Part shown: positions 46,070 to 56,611 of the stretch, in pieces | Position numbering within the stretch: position 1 is the first letter of the stretch | How the letters are laid out: each line of letters begins with the position of its first letter | NCBI RefSeq assembly: GCF_007954365.1 | Contig: NZ_VOLO01000001.1 | Span: 930,001 to 994,000 of the forward strand | Origin: Frigoribacterium sp. ACAM 257 | GTDB lineage: Bacteria > Actinomycetota > Actinomycetes > Actinomycetales > Microbacteriaceae | DNA length: 64,000 nt | Direction: 5' to 3' | Position numbers and translations under genes: made by a program | Notes under the pieces: generated by a model | Told to the model about the DNA's origin: nothing | Database searches by the model: none | Seen by the model: only the letters and a program-made list of their open reading frames with translations

Positions 46070-46590
46070 ACCGCTGGGTGATCGGGGCGGGCATCCTCGT
46101 CCTGCTCGTGTTCGTCGTCCTCCTCATGGTCCGCTCCTGGCGCGCCCGAGGTCGACGGCAGGCGGACATCGCCCTGCCCGAGACGGCACCCGACGTCCTC
46201 TCGCCGGCCCTCGTCGAGCACGACGGGTTCTACGTCGCGACGACCCGGGCGGGCGACCCGCTCGACCGGATCGTGGTCGGCGGGCTGGGCTTCCGGGGCA
46301 GGGCCGTCATCTCGGTGCACCAGGAAGGCGTACGCCTCGAGATCGCGGGCGAGCCCGCGAAGCTGGTCCGCGCCTCCTCGATCCGCGACGTCGGCCGCGC
46401 GACCTGGACCATCGACCGCGTCGTCGAGACCGACGGGCTCGTGCTCGTCGCCTGGAGCCTCGGCGACACCGACGTCGACACCTACCTGCGCGTCACGGAC
46501 GACCCCCGCCCGCTCGTCGACGCCGTCCGCACCATCACGACCTCGGCCCCCGCGGCCGGCACCACCACAGGAGAGCAGACCATTGACTGA
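46066..46590 (+). CDS. Membrane protein of pyr operon, unknown (PH-like domain)
   Basis: GTG at 46066 overlaps pyrC and gives 174 residues. A single N-terminal membrane helix ([16 protein letters not shown]) and a basic [10 protein letters not shown] stretch precede a soluble beta-rich domain ([22 protein letters not shown] and [19 protein letters not shown]) that resembles bacterial PH-like folds. Similar proteins lie between pyrC and carA in other actinobacteria as I recall, always without an assigned function. It is inside the operon, overlapping carA by eight bases, so it is coexpressed with UMP synthesis. Confidence 0.8.
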   Translation: MNRWVIGAGILVLLVFVVLLMVRSWRARGRRQADIALPETAPDVLSPALVEHDGFYVATTRAGDPLDRIVVGGLGFRGRAVISVHQEGVRLEIAGEPAKLVRASSIRDVGRATWTIDRVVETDGLVLVAWSLGDTDVDTYLRVTDDPRPLVDAVRTITTSAPAAGTTTGEQTID

Positions 46591-47770
46591 CGCGTCCACC
46601 ACCACCCGGGCCGTCCTGGTGCTCGAAGACGGGACCCGCTACGCCGGCCGCGCCTACGGCGCCGTCGGGCGGACCCTCGGGGAGACCGTCTTCGCCACCG
46701 GCATGACCGGCTACCAAGAGACGCTGACCGACCCGTCCTACGCCGGGCAGATCGTCGTCATGACGGCCCCGCACATCGGCAACACCGGCGTGAACGACGA
46801 AGACCCCGAGTCGCGCCGCATCTGGGTCTCGGGCTTCGTCGTCCGCGACGCCAGCCGCGTCGTCTCGAACCACCGCGCCCAGGGCAGCCTCGACGACCAG
46901 CTCGTCGCCGACGGCGTCGTGGGCATCCGCGGCATCGACACCCGCGCGCTGACCCGTCGTCTCCGCGACGTCGGCTCGATGCGCGGCGGCGTGTTCAGCG
47001 GGGCCGACGCCGAGCTCGGCGACGACGAGCAGCTCGCCCTCGTGCGCGGCTCGGCCGACATGCGCGGCCTGAGCCTCTCGAGCCAGGTCTCGACCGTCGA
47101 GCCCTACGTGCTCGAGGCCGAGGGCGAACTCGTCGGCTCGGTCGCGGTGCTCGACCTGGGCGTCAAGACGTCGACGCTGCGCTACCTCGCCCAGCGCGGC
47201 TTCCGCGTGCACGTCCTCCCGCAGGACACGACCCCCGAGCAGCTCCGCGCCCTCGCGCCCGACGCGCTCTTCTTCTCGAACGGCCCCGGCGACCCTGCGG
47301 CCAGCGACGCCCAGGTCGAGCTGCTGCGCGGCGCCCTCCGCGACGGCCTGCCCTACTTCGGCATCTGCTTCGGCAACCAGCTGTTCGGCCGGGCCCTCGG
47401 CTTCGACACGTACAAGCTGCCCTTCGGCCACCGCGGCATCAACCAGCCGGTGCTGGACAAGACGACCGGCAAGGTCGAGATCACGAGCCAGAACCACGGC
47501 TTCGCGGTCGACGCGCCCGTCGAGGGCGTGCTCGACTCGCCCGCCGGCTTCGGCCGCGTCGAGGTCAGCCACTTCAGCCTCAACGACAACGTCGTCGAGG
47601 GCCTCCGCGCACTCGACATCCCGGCCTTCTCCGTGCAGTACCACCCCGAGGCTGCAGCCGGCCCCCACGACAGCAACCACCTCTTCGACCGCTTCCGCGA
47701 GGCGGTCGTGGCTCGGAAGTCCGGCCAGCCCGTCGACTTCGGCTCCGACCTCGAAAGCAGCAGCAACTGA
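46583..47770 (+). CDS. carA: Carbamoyl-phosphate synthase small (glutaminase) subunit
   Basis: The start is TTG at 46583, eight bases inside the previous gene and after GGAGAG, giving 395 residues. The N-terminal CPSase domain has [19 protein letters not shown]. The class I amidotransferase nucleophile is in [12 protein letters not shown] near residue 261 and the partner His in [14 protein letters not shown]. It feeds ammonia from glutamine to CarB. carB starts at the base where carA ends. Confidence 0.96.
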   Translation: MTDASTTTRAVLVLEDGTRYAGRAYGAVGRTLGETVFATGMTGYQETLTDPSYAGQIVVMTAPHIGNTGVNDEDPESRRIWVSGFVVRDASRVVSNHRAQGSLDDQLVADGVVGIRGIDTRALTRRLRDVGSMRGGVFSGADAELGDDEQLALVRGSADMRGLSLSSQVSTVEPYVLEAEGELVGSVAVLDLGVKTSTLRYLAQRGFRVHVLPQDTTPEQLRALAPDALFFSNGPGDPAASDAQVELLRGALRDGLPYFGICFGNQLFGRALGFDTYKLPFGHRGINQPVLDKTTGKVEITSQNHGFAVDAPVEGVLDSPAGFGRVEVSHFSLNDNVVEGLRALDIPAFSVQYHPEAAAGPHDSNHLFDRFREAVVARKSGQPVDFGSDLESSSN

Positions 47771-50700
47771 TGCCCAAGCGCGCAGACATCAACTCCGTCC
47801 TCGTCATCGGCTCCGGGCCGATCGTCATCGGCCAGGCGGCCGAGTTCGACTACTCGGGCACCCAGGCGTGCCGCGTCCTCCGCGAAGAGGGGGTGCGCGT
47901 CATCCTCGTGAACCCGAACCCGGCCACGATCATGACCGACCCCGACTTCGCCGACGCGACCTACGTCGAGCCGATCACCTCCGAGGTGCTCGAGGCGATC
48001 ATCGTCAAGGAGAGGCCCGACGCGATCCTCCCGACCCTCGGCGGCCAGACGGCGCTGAACGCGGCGATCGCGCTCGACGAGGAGGGCATCCTCGCCAAGC
48101 ACGGCGTCGAGCTGATCGGCGCGAAGGTCGAGGCCATCCAGAAGGGTGAAGATCGCCAGCTCTTCAAGGAGCTGGTGCTCGAGTCGGGCGCCGACGTCGC
48201 GAAGTCCTACATCGCGCACACCGTCGAGGAGGCGGTCGACTTCGCCGAGGACCTGGGCTACCCGCTCGTCATCCGTCCGTCGTTCACGATGGGCGGCCTC
48301 GGCTCGGGCTTCGCGTACACCCGCGACGAGCTCGTCCGCATGGTCACCGACGGCCTGCACCAGAGCCCCACCACCGAGGTCCTGCTCGAGGAGAGCATCC
48401 TCGGCTGGAAGGAGTACGAACTCGAGATGATGCGCGACACGGCCGACAACACGGTCGTCGTCTGCTCGATCGAGAACGTCGACCCGGTCGGCGTGCACAC
48501 GGGGGACTCGATCACCGTCGCGCCCGCGCTGACGCTCACCGACCGCGAGTACCAGAACCTCCGCGACATCTCGATCGACATCATCCGTCGCGTGGGCGTC
48601 GACACGGGCGGCTGCAACATCCAGTTCGCGATCGACCCCGCGGACGGCCGCGTCATCGTCATCGAGATGAACCCGCGCGTCTCGCGCTCCAGCGCGCTCG
48701 CGTCGAAGGCGACGGGGTTCCCGATCGCCAAGATCGCCGCGAAGCTGGCGCTCGGGTACCGCCTGGACGAGATCCCGAACGACATCACCAAGGTGACGCC
48801 CGCCTCCTTCGAGCCCACCCTCGACTACGTGGTCGTCAAGGTGCCGCGGTTCGCCTTCGAGAAGTTCCCGGCGGCCGACACGACGCTCAGCACGACGATG
48901 AAGAGCGTCGGCGAGGCCATGGCCATCGGCCGCAACTTCGCCCAGGCGCTGCAGAAGTCTTTGCGCTCGCTCGAGAAGCGCGGGTCCAGCTTCCACTGGG
49001 AGGGCGAGCCCGGCGACCGGGAGGCGCTGCTCACCCTGGCGCACACGCCCACCGACGGCCGCATCGTCACCGTCCAGCAGGCCCTCCGCGCCGGCGCCAC
49101 GGCCGAGCAGGTCTTCGACTCGACCGCGATCGACCCCTGGTTCATCGACCAGGTCGTCCTGATCAACGAGGTCGCCGACGAGATCGCCGCCGCGCCCGAG
49201 CTCGACGCCGACCTGTTCGCGCACGCCAAGGACCACGGCTTCAGCGACGTGCAGATCGGCCAGCTGCGCGGGCTCGGCGAGCAGGAGGTGCGCGAGCTGC
49301 GCTGGTCGCTCGGCGTCCGCCCCGTGTTCAAGACGGTCGACACCTGCGCGGGCGAGTTCCCCGCGCTCACCCCGTACCACTACTCGAGCTACGACCTCGA
49401 GACCGAGGTCGCGCCGAGCGACCGCCGCAAGGTGATCATCCTCGGCTCGGGCCCGAACCGGATCGGCCAGGGCGTCGAGTTCGACTACTCGTGCGTGCAC
49501 GCCAGCTTCGCCCTGAGCGACGCGGGCTACGAGACGATCATGGTCAACTGCAACCCCGAGACGGTCTCGACCGACTACGACACGAGCGACCGGCTCTACT
49601 TCGAGCCGCTCACGCTCGAGGACGTCCTCGAGGTCGTGCACGCCGAGTCCGCCAGCGGCGAGCTCGTCGGCGTCGTCGTGCAGCTCGGCGGCCAGACCGC
49701 CCTCGGCCTCTCCAAGGGCCTCGAGGCGGCCGGCGTCCCGATCCTGGGCACCTCGCCCGACGCCATCGACTCGGCTGAGGAGCGGGGGCTGTTCTCCGCG
49801 ATCCTGGACGAGGCCGGCCTGCTGGCCCCCCGGAACGGCACCGCGACCGACTACGAGAGCGCCGTCGCCGTCGCGGAGGAGATCGGCTACCCCGTCCTCG
49901 TCCGCCCCTCGTACGTGCTCGGCGGCCGCGGCATGGAGATCGTCTACGACAGCCCGTCGCTCGCCGACTACTTCGTCCGCGTGAGCGACCAGGCCATCAT
50001 CGGCCCGGACGCGCCCCTGCTCGTCGACCGGTTCCTGGACGACGCGGTGGAGATCGACGTCGACGCCCTCTACGACGGCACCGAGCTCTACGTCGGCGGT
50101 GTCATGGAGCACATCGAGGAGGCGGGCATCCACTCGGGCGACTCGAGCTGCACCCTGCCGCCGGTGACGCTCGGCAGGGGCGAGATCGACCGCGTCCGCG
50201 AGGCCACGCTCGCCATCGCCGAGGGGATCGGCGTCCGCGGCCTGCTGAACGTCCAGTTCGCGATCGCGGCCGGCGTGCTCTACGTGATCGAGGCGAACCC
50301 CCGGGCGAGCCGCACGGTGCCGTTCGTCTCGAAGGCGCTCGGCATCCCGCTCGCCAAGGCGGCGTCGCTCGTCATGGTGGGCCAGAGCATCCGCGAGCTC
50401 GTCGAGGGCGGGCTGCTGCCCGCCCAGGACGGCTCGGACGTGCCGCTCGACTCCCCGATCTCCGTCAAGGAGGCGGTGCTCCCGTTCAAGCGCTTCCGCA
50501 CGAAGGAGGGCCAGGTCGTCGACAGCGTCCTCAGCCCCGAGATGCGCTCGACCGGCGAGGTCATGGGCATCGACCGCGACTTCCCCCGGGCCTTCGCGAA
50601 GAGCCAGACGGCGGCGTACGGCGGGCTGCCCACCACGGGCACCGTCTTCGTCAGCGTCGCCGACCGCGACAAGCGCGCCATCGTGCTGCCCGTCCTGCGC

Positions 50701-51045
50701 CTCCAGCAGCTCGGCTTCCGCGTGCTCGCGACCGAGGGCACGGCGACCGTGCTCATCCGCAACGGGATCGCGGCCGAGATCGTCGGCAAGTTCAGCGCCG
50801 GCGGCGAGAGCGTCGTCGACCTGATCAACCGAGACGAGGTCGACATCGTCATCAACACGCCGAGCGGCTCGAGCGCCCGCGCCGACGGCTACGAGATCCG
50901 CGCCGCCACCGTCGCGGCCGACAAGGCCCTCTTCACGACGATCGCCCAGCTCGGCGCGGCGGTGGCGTCGATCGAGGCCATCCACACGCCGTTCGAGGTC
51001 ACGAGCCTGCAGGACTACGGTCTGGCGCGGGCGGCACGGCGGTGA
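47770..51045 (+). CDS. carB: Carbamoyl-phosphate synthase large subunit
   Basis: ATG at 47770 gives 1091 residues, the usual length. Two homologous ATP-grasp halves begin at [20 protein letters not shown] and [20 protein letters not shown], each with the metal-site segments [19 protein letters not shown] and [21 protein letters not shown]-terminal MGS-like allosteric domain follows from about residue 955 ([23 protein letters not shown]). It makes carbamoyl phosphate for pyrimidines and arginine. pyrF overlaps by four bases. Confidence 0.98.
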   Translation: MPKRADINSVLVIGSGPIVIGQAAEFDYSGTQACRVLREEGVRVILVNPNPATIMTDPDFADATYVEPITSEVLEAIIVKERPDAILPTLGGQTALNAAIALDEEGILAKHGVELIGAKVEAIQKGEDRQLFKELVLESGADVAKSYIAHTVEEAVDFAEDLGYPLVIRPSFTMGGLGSGFAYTRDELVRMVTDGLHQSPTTEVLLEESILGWKEYELEMMRDTADNTVVVCSIENVDPVGVHTGDSITVAPALTLTDREYQNLRDISIDIIRRVGVDTGGCNIQFAIDPADGRVIVIEMNPRVSRSSALASKATGFPIAKIAAKLALGYRLDEIPNDITKVTPASFEPTLDYVVVKVPRFAFEKFPAADTTLSTTMKSVGEAMAIGRNFAQALQKSLRSLEKRGSSFHWEGEPGDREALLTLAHTPTDGRIVTVQQALRAGATAEQVFDSTAIDPWFIDQVVLINEVADEIAAAPELDADLFAHAKDHGFSDVQIGQLRGLGEQEVRELRWSLGVRPVFKTVDTCAGEFPALTPYHYSSYDLETEVAPSDRRKVIILGSGPNRIGQGVEFDYSCVHASFALSDAGYETIMVNCNPETVSTDYDTSDRLYFEPLTLEDVLEVVHAESASGELVGVVVQLGGQTALGLSKGLEAAGVPILGTSPDAIDSAEERGLFSAILDEAGLLAPRNGTATDYESAVAVAEEIGYPVLVRPSYVLGGRGMEIVYDSPSLADYFVRVSDQAIIGPDAPLLVDRFLDDAVEIDVDALYDGTELYVGGVMEHIEEAGIHSGDSSCTLPPVTLGRGEIDRVREATLAIAEGIGVRGLLNVQFAIAAGVLYVIEANPRASRTVPFVSKALGIPLAKAASLVMVGQSIRELVEGGLLPAQDGSDVPLDSPISVKEAVLPFKRFRTKEGQVVDSVLSPEMRSTGEVMGIDRDFPRAFAKSQTAAYGGLPTTGTVFVSVADRDKRAIVLPVLRLQQLGFRVLATEGTATVLIRNGIAAEIVGKFSAGGESVVDLINRDEVDIVINTPSGSSARADGYEIRAATVAADKALFTTIAQLGAAVASIEAIHTPFEVTSLQDYGLARAARR

Positions 51046-51938
51046 CGGTCGACCCCGGCGCCTCTGCCGTCCCGGTCGACGGAGCCGCCGCCTCCTTCGG
51101 CACTCGCCTGGCCGACGTCCTCGAGGCGTCCGGCGGCCTCTGCGTCGGCATCGACCCGCACGCCTGGCTGCTCGAGGAGTGGGGGCTGCCGACAAGCGCG
51201 GCGGGCGTGCGCGAGCTCGGACTGCGCGCGGTCGAGGCGACCGCCGGGTCGGCCGGGGTCGTCAAGCCCCAGGTCGCCTTCTTCGAGCGGTGGGGCTCGG
51301 CCGGGTTCGCCGCGCTCGAGGACGTCCTCGCGGCCGCCAGGGACGCCGGCCTGCTCGTGATCGGCGACGCCAAGCGCGGCGACGTCGGCAGCACGATGGA
51401 CGGCTACGCCGATGCGTGGTTCGCCCCCGACTCGCCCTTGCGGGTCGACGCCCTGACGGTGTCCCCGTACCTCGGCTTCGGCTCCCTGCGGGGCACGATC
51501 GACCGGGCCAGGCAGGTCGGCGCAGGGGTCTTCGTCCTCGCGGCGACCTCCAACCCGGAGGCGCGTGCCGGCCAGACGGCACTCGTCGCGGCCGCCGACG
51601 GCACGTCACGCACCCTGGCGGCAGGTATCGTCGACCAGGTGCGAGACGACGACCAGGCAGCGGGGGAGACCCGACTAGGCTCCGTGGGCCTCGTGCTCGG
51701 AGCGACCGTCGACCTCGCGTCGTACGGCATCGACACGGCAGCGTTGACCGGAGTCCCGGTCCTGGCGCCCGGCTTCGGCCACCAGGGGGCTCGCGTCTCC
51801 GACCTGACGGCCCTCTACGGCACAGCAGCGCGCGCCGTTCTCGTCTCGACCTCCCGAGGCGTCCTCGCGGCCGGCCCGGACGGGATGGCCGCGGCCGTCC
51901 GCGGCGCCGCGGAGGAGGTGCGCTCGTGCCTCGCATGA
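51042..51938 (+). CDS. pyrF: Orotidine 5'-phosphate decarboxylase
   Basis: GTG at 51042 gives 298 residues, the longer type 2 subfamily common in actinobacteria. Substrate residues are in [13 protein letters not shown], the catalytic Lys/Asp pair in [20 protein letters not shown] near 108, and the phosphate loop near [11 protein letters not shown]. It completes UMP synthesis. pyrD and pyrE are not in the window. The next gene starts inside its 3' end. Confidence 0.95.
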   Translation: MTVDPGASAVPVDGAAASFGTRLADVLEASGGLCVGIDPHAWLLEEWGLPTSAAGVRELGLRAVEATAGSAGVVKPQVAFFERWGSAGFAALEDVLAAARDAGLLVIGDAKRGDVGSTMDGYADAWFAPDSPLRVDALTVSPYLGFGSLRGTIDRARQVGAGVFVLAATSNPEARAGQTALVAAADGTSRTLAAGIVDQVRDDDQAAGETRLGSVGLVLGATVDLASYGIDTAALTGVPVLAPGFGHQGARVSDLTALYGTAARAVLVSTSRGVLAAGPDGMAAAVRGAAEEVRSCLA

Positions 51939-52840
51939 CCCCGCCGCCGGTCGACCGTGCGGCTGCCGCGCGAGCAGCCGTCGCCGCTCGTCGTGCCCGC
52001 GCCGCCGTCAAGGCGTCGGTCGCCGAGCGGCGGCGAACGGCCCTCGACGTCGCCGAGGCCGCCTGGGCCGGCGAGCCGACGGCGCCCGAGGCGACACTGC
52101 GCGTCCGTGAGCTCCTCACCAGCATCCCCGGCATCGGGCCGACCCGTGTCGCCCGCATCATGACCGACCTCGGCATCGCCGAGTCGAAGCGCGTCGGCGG
52201 CCTCGGCGTCCGGCAGCGTCGGATCCTCGGCGACTGGCTCGCCGTGCGCGAGGCACGCGGCCGGGTCCGCTCGCGCCTCGTCGTCCTCGCGGGCCCCACC
52301 GCCGTCGGCAAGGGCACGGTCTCGACCCACATCCGTGAGAACTACCCCGACGTGCACCTCTCCATCTCCGCGACCACCCGCGCCCCGCGCCCGGGCGAGG
52401 TCGACGGCGTGCACTACTACTTCGTCGACGACGCCGAGTTCGACCGGATGATCCGCGAGCGCGAGCTGCTCGAGTGGGCCACCGTGCACAACTCGTACCG
52501 CTACGGCACGCCGCGGCCCCCGATCGACGCCGCGCTGCAGGCCGGGCGGAGCGTGCTGCTCGAGATCGACCTGCAGGGCGCCCGCCTGGTCCGCACGGCC
52601 ATGCCCGAGGCGATCCTCGTCTTCCTGCTGCCGCCCACCTGGGACGAACTGGTCCGCCGGTTGATCGGCCGGGGCACGGAAGACGCGGCCGAGCAGCAGC
52701 GTCGGCTCGAGACCGCGAAGGTCGAGCTGGCCGCCCAGGACGAGTTCGACGTGAAGGTCGTGAACCACGACGTGCCCGAAGCGGCCCGCGAGGTCGTAGA
52801 ATTGATGACTGCGCCCGAGGACGCACGCCCGCGGGCGTGA
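51926..52840 (+). CDS. gmk: Fusion of mIHF-like DNA-binding domain and guanylate kinase
   Basis: I use GTG at 51926, seven bases after GGAGGAGG, rather than the ATG at 51935; both are in frame. It gives 304 residues, about 100 more than a normal guanylate kinase. Residues 4-107 match the mycobacterial integration host factor fold ([54 protein letters not shown]), with the helix-two-turn-helix GIGPTRV. The kinase starts at about 117 with P-loop GPTAVGKGT (123-131), [16 protein letters not shown] and [15 protein letters not shown]. The fusion may join GMP phosphorylation to DNA binding; function of the link is unknown. Confidence 0.9.
   Translation: MPRMTPPPVDRAAAARAAVAARRARAAVKASVAERRRTALDVAEAAWAGEPTAPEATLRVRELLTSIPGIGPTRVARIMTDLGIAESKRVGGLGVRQRRILGDWLAVREARGRVRSRLVVLAGPTAVGKGTVSTHIRENYPDVHLSISATTRAPRPGEVDGVHYYFVDDAEFDRMIRERELLEWATVHNSYRYGTPRPPIDAALQAGRSVLLEIDLQGARLVRTAMPEAILVFLLPPTWDELVRRLIGRGTEDAAEQQRRLETAKVELAAQDEFDVKVVNHDVPEAAREVVELMTAPEDARPRA
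52797..52802 (+). promoter_or_regulatory. Possible internal -10 for rpoZ
   Basis: TAGAAT lies inside the 3' end of the gmk gene, 98 bases upstream of the rpoZ ATG, and matches TATAAT at five of six positions. Confidence 0.4.
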
Positions 52841-52900
52841 CTCGCGCCCCGACCTCCGCACCTGCCGGTGCCTGACAGAACCCCACAACGAGGAGTACCC

Positions 52901-53167
52901 ATGGCCGACAAGAACAAGGGCATCATCGATCCGCCCATCGACGAGCTGCTGTCGAAGGTCGAGTCGAAGTACGCGCTCGTCATCTTCGCGTCCAAGCGCG
53001 CACGTCAGATCAACGACTACTACGCCGACCTGCACGAGGGCAGCCTGTTCGACAACGTCGGCCCGTTGGTCGACAGCACCATCGACGACAAGCCGCTCTC
53101 CGTCGCGATGCACGAGATCAACGAGGACAAGCTCGAGGCCAAGCCCCTCCCCGCCGTCGCGGAGTAG
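52901..53167 (+). CDS. rpoZ: RNA polymerase omega subunit
   Basis: ATG at 52901 after GAGGAG gives 88 residues, typical of omega. Conserved segments are [33 protein letters not shown] and ISVAMHEI-type residues near the C-terminus ([14 protein letters not shown]). It helps assemble RNA polymerase. In many actinobacteria coaBC is the next gene; here a promoter, a structured leader and metK follow. Confidence 0.94.
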   Translation: MADKNKGIIDPPIDELLSKVESKYALVIFASKRARQINDYYADLHEGSLFDNVGPLVDSTIDDKPLSVAMHEINEDKLEAKPLPAVAE

Positions 53168-53201
53168 CCACCTCACGATCGTCCACGGTCACCGTCTTCC
53201 C

Positions 53202-53230
53202 GCGACAGTGACGGTGGGCCGTCGTAGCAT
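53202..53230 (+). promoter_or_regulatory. Promoter of metK
   Basis: GCGACA (53202-53207) and TAGCAT (53225-53230) are separated by exactly 17 bases; each matches the consensus at four of six positions. The transcript would start near 53237, about 100 bases before metK. Confidence 0.45.
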
Positions 53231-53235
53231 CGAAC

Positions 53236-53303
53236 GAGGCCCCCTGGGAGACCGTCCCGCGGGGCCTCGCCGCGTCCGACGACGCTCGGTGCCCTCGGCA
53301 CCG
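53236..53303 (+). ncRNA. Structured leader of metK
   Basis: Hairpin 1 pairs GAGGCCCC (53236-53243) with GGGGCCTC (53261-53268), with an inner GGGA/TCCC stem (53246-53249, 53255-53258). Hairpin 2 pairs CGGTGCC (53287-53293) with GGCACCG (53297-53303) around CTC. The leader does not fit the SAM riboswitch classes whose consensus I know. It could control SAM synthetase expression or be a terminator-like element after rpoZ. Confidence 0.4.
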
Positions 53304-53335
53304 CCCTCGAACTCGCCCTCTACCCCGGAGCCCCT

Positions 53336-54571
53336 GTGACCTCGACCGACGTGACCCCCGCCAGCAGCACGACCGCCTCGACGAGCCTCCGGCTCTTCAC
53401 GTCGGAGTCGGTCACCGAGGGCCACCCCGACAAGATCTGCGACCAGATCTCGGACGGCATCCTCGACGCGCTGCTCGCGGTCGACCCGCAGAGCCGGGTC
53501 GCCGTCGAGACGATGGTGACGACCGGGCTCGTGCACGTGGCGGGCGAGGTGACCACCAAGGGCTACGTCGACATCCCCACGATCGTCCGCGACCTCATCG
53601 TCGGCATCGGCTACGACTCGTCCGCCGTCAGCTTCGACGGCCGCACCTGCGGCGTCGAGGTCTCCATCGGTGCCCAGTCGCCCGACATCGCCCAGGGCGT
53701 CGACACGGCGCTGGAGGCGCGGGGCGGAACCTCCGACGACGCCCTCGACCGGCAGGGCGCCGGCGACCAGGGCATCATGTTCGGCTACGCCACCAACGAG
53801 ACCCCGCAGTACATGCCCCTGCCCGTGTGGCTGGCCCACCGGCTCGCCGAGCGGCTGGCGCACGTCCGCAAGAGCGGCGAGCTCGACTACCTCCGGCCCG
53901 ACGGCAAGACCCAGGTCACGGTCGGCTACGACGGGGTCGTCCCGCGCACGGTCGACACGGTCGTCGTCTCGACCCAGCACTCGCCGAGCGTCTCGAGCGA
54001 GCAGCTCGAGGCCGACGTCATCGCCCACGTCGTGCGACCGGTGCTCGACGAGGCCGGACTCGACTCCACGGACACGCGCTTCATCATCAACCCCACGGGT
54101 CGCTTCGAGATCGGGGGCCCGCAGGGCGACGCCGGCCTCACGGGCCGCAAGATCATCGTCGACACCTACGGCGGGGCGAGCCGTCACGGCGGCGGCGCCT
54201 TCTCGGGCAAGGACCCGTCGAAGGTCGACCGCTCGGCCGCCTACGCCATGCGCTGGGTGGCCAAGAACGCCGTCGCGGCAGGCCTGGCCGACCGCATCGA
54301 GCTGCAGATCGCCTACGCGATCGGCCGGGCCGCGCCCGTCGGGCTCTACGTCGAGACCTTCGGAACCGGCCACGTGGCCGACGAGGTCATCATCGATGCC
54401 GTCCGACAGGTCTTCGACCTCCGCCCCGCGGCCATCATCCGCGACCTCGACCTGCTCCGGCCGATCTACGCGGCGACCTCGACGTACGGGCACTTCGGCC
54501 GCGAGCTCCCTGAGTTCACCTGGGAGGCCCTCGACCGCGTCGACGCGCTCCGGGCCGCCGCCGGCCTCTGA
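53336..54571 (+). CDS. metK: S-adenosylmethionine synthetase
   Basis: GTG at 53336 gives 411 residues. Signatures are [36 protein letters not shown] and the P-loop-like [19 protein letters not shown]. It makes SAM from methionine and ATP. It is separated from rpoZ by 168 bases with its own promoter, and priA follows after ten bases. Confidence 0.97.
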   Translation: MTSTDVTPASSTTASTSLRLFTSESVTEGHPDKICDQISDGILDALLAVDPQSRVAVETMVTTGLVHVAGEVTTKGYVDIPTIVRDLIVGIGYDSSAVSFDGRTCGVEVSIGAQSPDIAQGVDTALEARGGTSDDALDRQGAGDQGIMFGYATNETPQYMPLPVWLAHRLAERLAHVRKSGELDYLRPDGKTQVTVGYDGVVPRTVDTVVVSTQHSPSVSSEQLEADVIAHVVRPVLDEAGLDSTDTRFIINPTGRFEIGGPQGDAGLTGRKIIVDTYGGASRHGGGAFSGKDPSKVDRSAAYAMRWVAKNAVAAGLADRIELQIAYAIGRAAPVGLYVETFGTGHVADEVIIDAVRQVFDLRPAAIIRDLDLLRPIYAATSTYGHFGRELPEFTWEALDRVDALRAAAGL

Positions 54572-54581
54572 CCCGTCGCTC

Positions 54582-56597
54582 GTGAGCGTGCCCGTCCCGA
54601 GCGAGCGGTCCTCGCCGCGCGCGGTGGCGCGGGTGCTGGTCGAGTCGCCGTTGCCGCAGCTCGACCGGCTGTTCGACTACGCCGTCCCGCAGCACCTGCG
54701 CGACGAGGTCGTGCCCGGCATCCGGGTCAAGGTCCCGCTCCGGTCGGCCGGGCGGATCGCCGACGGGTTCGTCGTCGAGGTGGTCGAGTCGTCAGCGCAC
54801 GGCGGCGAGCTGAGCGAGGTCGAGGCGATCGTCTCGACCGCCTCCGTGCTGGCCCCCGAGGTGTTCGCCCTGGCCAGGACCGTGGCCGACCGTGCGGGCG
54901 GCTCCGCCAGCGACGTGCTCCGCCTCGCGGTGCCGCCCCGCCAGGCGAGGGTCGAGAAACAGGTGCTCGCGGCCGCGACGGCCGCCGCCGAGTCGGGCGA
55001 GACGGTCTCGTACCCCGTCGTCGTCGCCTCCGAGGTCACCGGCTACGGCGCGGACCAGCTCGCGGGCATCGTCGCGGCCCGCGGCCGCGCCGCCGTCGAC
55101 GCGGTGCCGCTGCTGGACGAGCTGCCCGACGGCTCGTGGGTCGGCCGGTGGGCCGTCACGGTCGCCCAGCTCGCGTCGGTGGCCCTGGCCGCGGGCGAGA
55201 ACGCGATCGTCGCCGTGCCCGACCACCGCGACGAGGACCAGGTGCTGCGGGCCCTGGCCGCCCTGCTGCCCGCAGAGAGCGTGGTGCGGCTCGACTCGAA
55301 GCAGTCGAACGCCGACCGCTACCGGTCGGTGCTGCGGGCGAGGGGCGACCAGCCGCTCGTCCTCGTCGGCAACAGGTCCGTGCTCCTCGCGCCGTCGGCG
55401 CGTCTCGGCCTGATCGTCGTCTTCGACGACGGCGACCCCCTGATGGGCGAGCCGCTGAGCCCGTACGTGCACGCCCGCGACACCGCGCTGGTGCGGCAGT
55501 CCCAGCAGCAGACGGCACTCGTGTTCCTCGGCCACGCGCGCAGCACCGACGTGCAGCGCCTCGTCGAGATCGGCTTCCTCGCGGAGGTCCGTCCCGATCC
55601 GCGCTACCAGCCCCGTGTCGTGCCCACCTCACAGCAGCCAGCCCAGGACGGCTTCGCCGCACAGGCACGGATCCCCTCGACGGCCTGGACGGAGGCGCGG
55701 GCCGCGGTCGAGCACGGGCCGGTGCTCGTGCAGGTGGCCCACCCCGGCTACTCGCCGCGCCTGGCGTGCACCGAGTGCGGCGACACGGCACGGTGCACGC
55801 GCTGCGGCGGCCCGCTGGTGCAGCGTGCGCAGGGCGCACAGCCGGCGTGTTCCTGGTGCGGCGCCCTCGCGGTGGGCTGGCGCTGCTCGACCTGCGAGGG
55901 CACGCAGATGAAGTCGGTGGGCACGGGGGCGTCCCGCACGGCCGACGAGCTCGGCAAGGCGTTCCCGGGGGTGCGCGTGATCGTGTCCGACGGCTCCCGC
56001 CAGGTGACGCACGTCGACGCCGAGCCCGCGATCGTGGTCGCCACGCGGGGCGCCGAGCCGATCGCTCCCGGCGGCTACCGGGCCGTGCTCCTGCTCGACG
56101 GCGAGAGGATGCTGGCTCGCGAGAGCCTCCGCGTCGCCGAGGACTGCCTCCGCTGGTGGGCCAACGCCGCGGCCCTGGCGGCCCGTCGAGCCCCCATCGT
56201 GCTCGTCGGGGTCGGCGGGGCCATCGCCTCCTCGCTCGCGACGTGGGAGCTGGCCCGGTACGCCTCCGGCGAGCTGGCCGACCGACGCGAGCTCCGGTTC
56301 CCGCCCGCCGTGCGCGTCGCGACCGTCACGGGCGGGGTCGAGACCGTCGCCCGCGCCCTCGACGAGCTCCCCGAGGGCGTCCGCAAGGAGACCCTCGGGC
56401 CGGTCGACGTCCCCGACGCCGGCGTCCGCGCCATCGTGCGCTTCGACTACGCCAGCGGACACGACGTCGCGCAGGTGCTGCGGTCGCAGGTCATCCGCGC
56501 CGCGACGGAGCGCCGGAAGGCGATCGGCTCTCGACGCGGCCGGGGCCTGCCTACACTCAGGGTGCGGTTCGACGACGTCGAGCCGTTCACCGACTGA
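54582..56597 (+). CDS. priA: PriA-like primosomal protein, helicase motifs degenerate
   Basis: GTG at 54582 gives 671 residues. The N-terminal 3'-DNA-binding domain (ARVLVESPLPQLDRLFDYAVP) and winged helix are present. In the helicase part, the Walker A position reads VALAAGENAIVAVPDH with no GKT/S, and the DEAH/DEVH position reads VVFDDGDPLMG, so ATP hydrolysis is not expected. The zinc domain with eight cysteines (CTECGDTARCTRCGG, CSWCG, CSTCEG) is intact at about 395-441. This is the actinobacterial type of PriA. It probably loads the restart primosome without unwinding. Confidence 0.9.
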   Translation: MSVPVPSERSSPRAVARVLVESPLPQLDRLFDYAVPQHLRDEVVPGIRVKVPLRSAGRIADGFVVEVVESSAHGGELSEVEAIVSTASVLAPEVFALARTVADRAGGSASDVLRLAVPPRQARVEKQVLAAATAAAESGETVSYPVVVASEVTGYGADQLAGIVAARGRAAVDAVPLLDELPDGSWVGRWAVTVAQLASVALAAGENAIVAVPDHRDEDQVLRALAALLPAESVVRLDSKQSNADRYRSVLRARGDQPLVLVGNRSVLLAPSARLGLIVVFDDGDPLMGEPLSPYVHARDTALVRQSQQQTALVFLGHARSTDVQRLVEIGFLAEVRPDPRYQPRVVPTSQQPAQDGFAAQARIPSTAWTEARAAVEHGPVLVQVAHPGYSPRLACTECGDTARCTRCGGPLVQRAQGAQPACSWCGALAVGWRCSTCEGTQMKSVGTGASRTADELGKAFPGVRVIVSDGSRQVTHVDAEPAIVVATRGAEPIAPGGYRAVLLLDGERMLARESLRVAEDCLRWWANAAALAARRAPIVLVGVGGAIASSLATWELARYASGELADRRELRFPPAVRVATVTGGVETVARALDELPEGVRKETLGPVDVPDAGVRAIVRFDYASGHDVAQVLRSQVIRAATERRKAIGSRRGRGLPTLRVRFDDVEPFTD

Positions 56598-56611
56598 CCT
56601 CCAGGATTACC

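Noticed and set aside
47353-51195. Very long open frame on the minus strand opposite carB (also opposite alaS at 35452-38955 and thrS at 16850-18709)
   Set aside because: GC-rich third codon positions on the coding strand leave few stops on the other strand. The translations are low-complexity Val/Gly/Arg/Asp-rich and match no family, while carB, alaS and thrS are unmistakable.
53168-53335. SAM riboswitch upstream of metK
   Set aside because: The conserved cores of SAM-I, SAM-II and SAM-IV that I know are not visible; only generic hairpins are seen, so it is reported as an unclassified leader.
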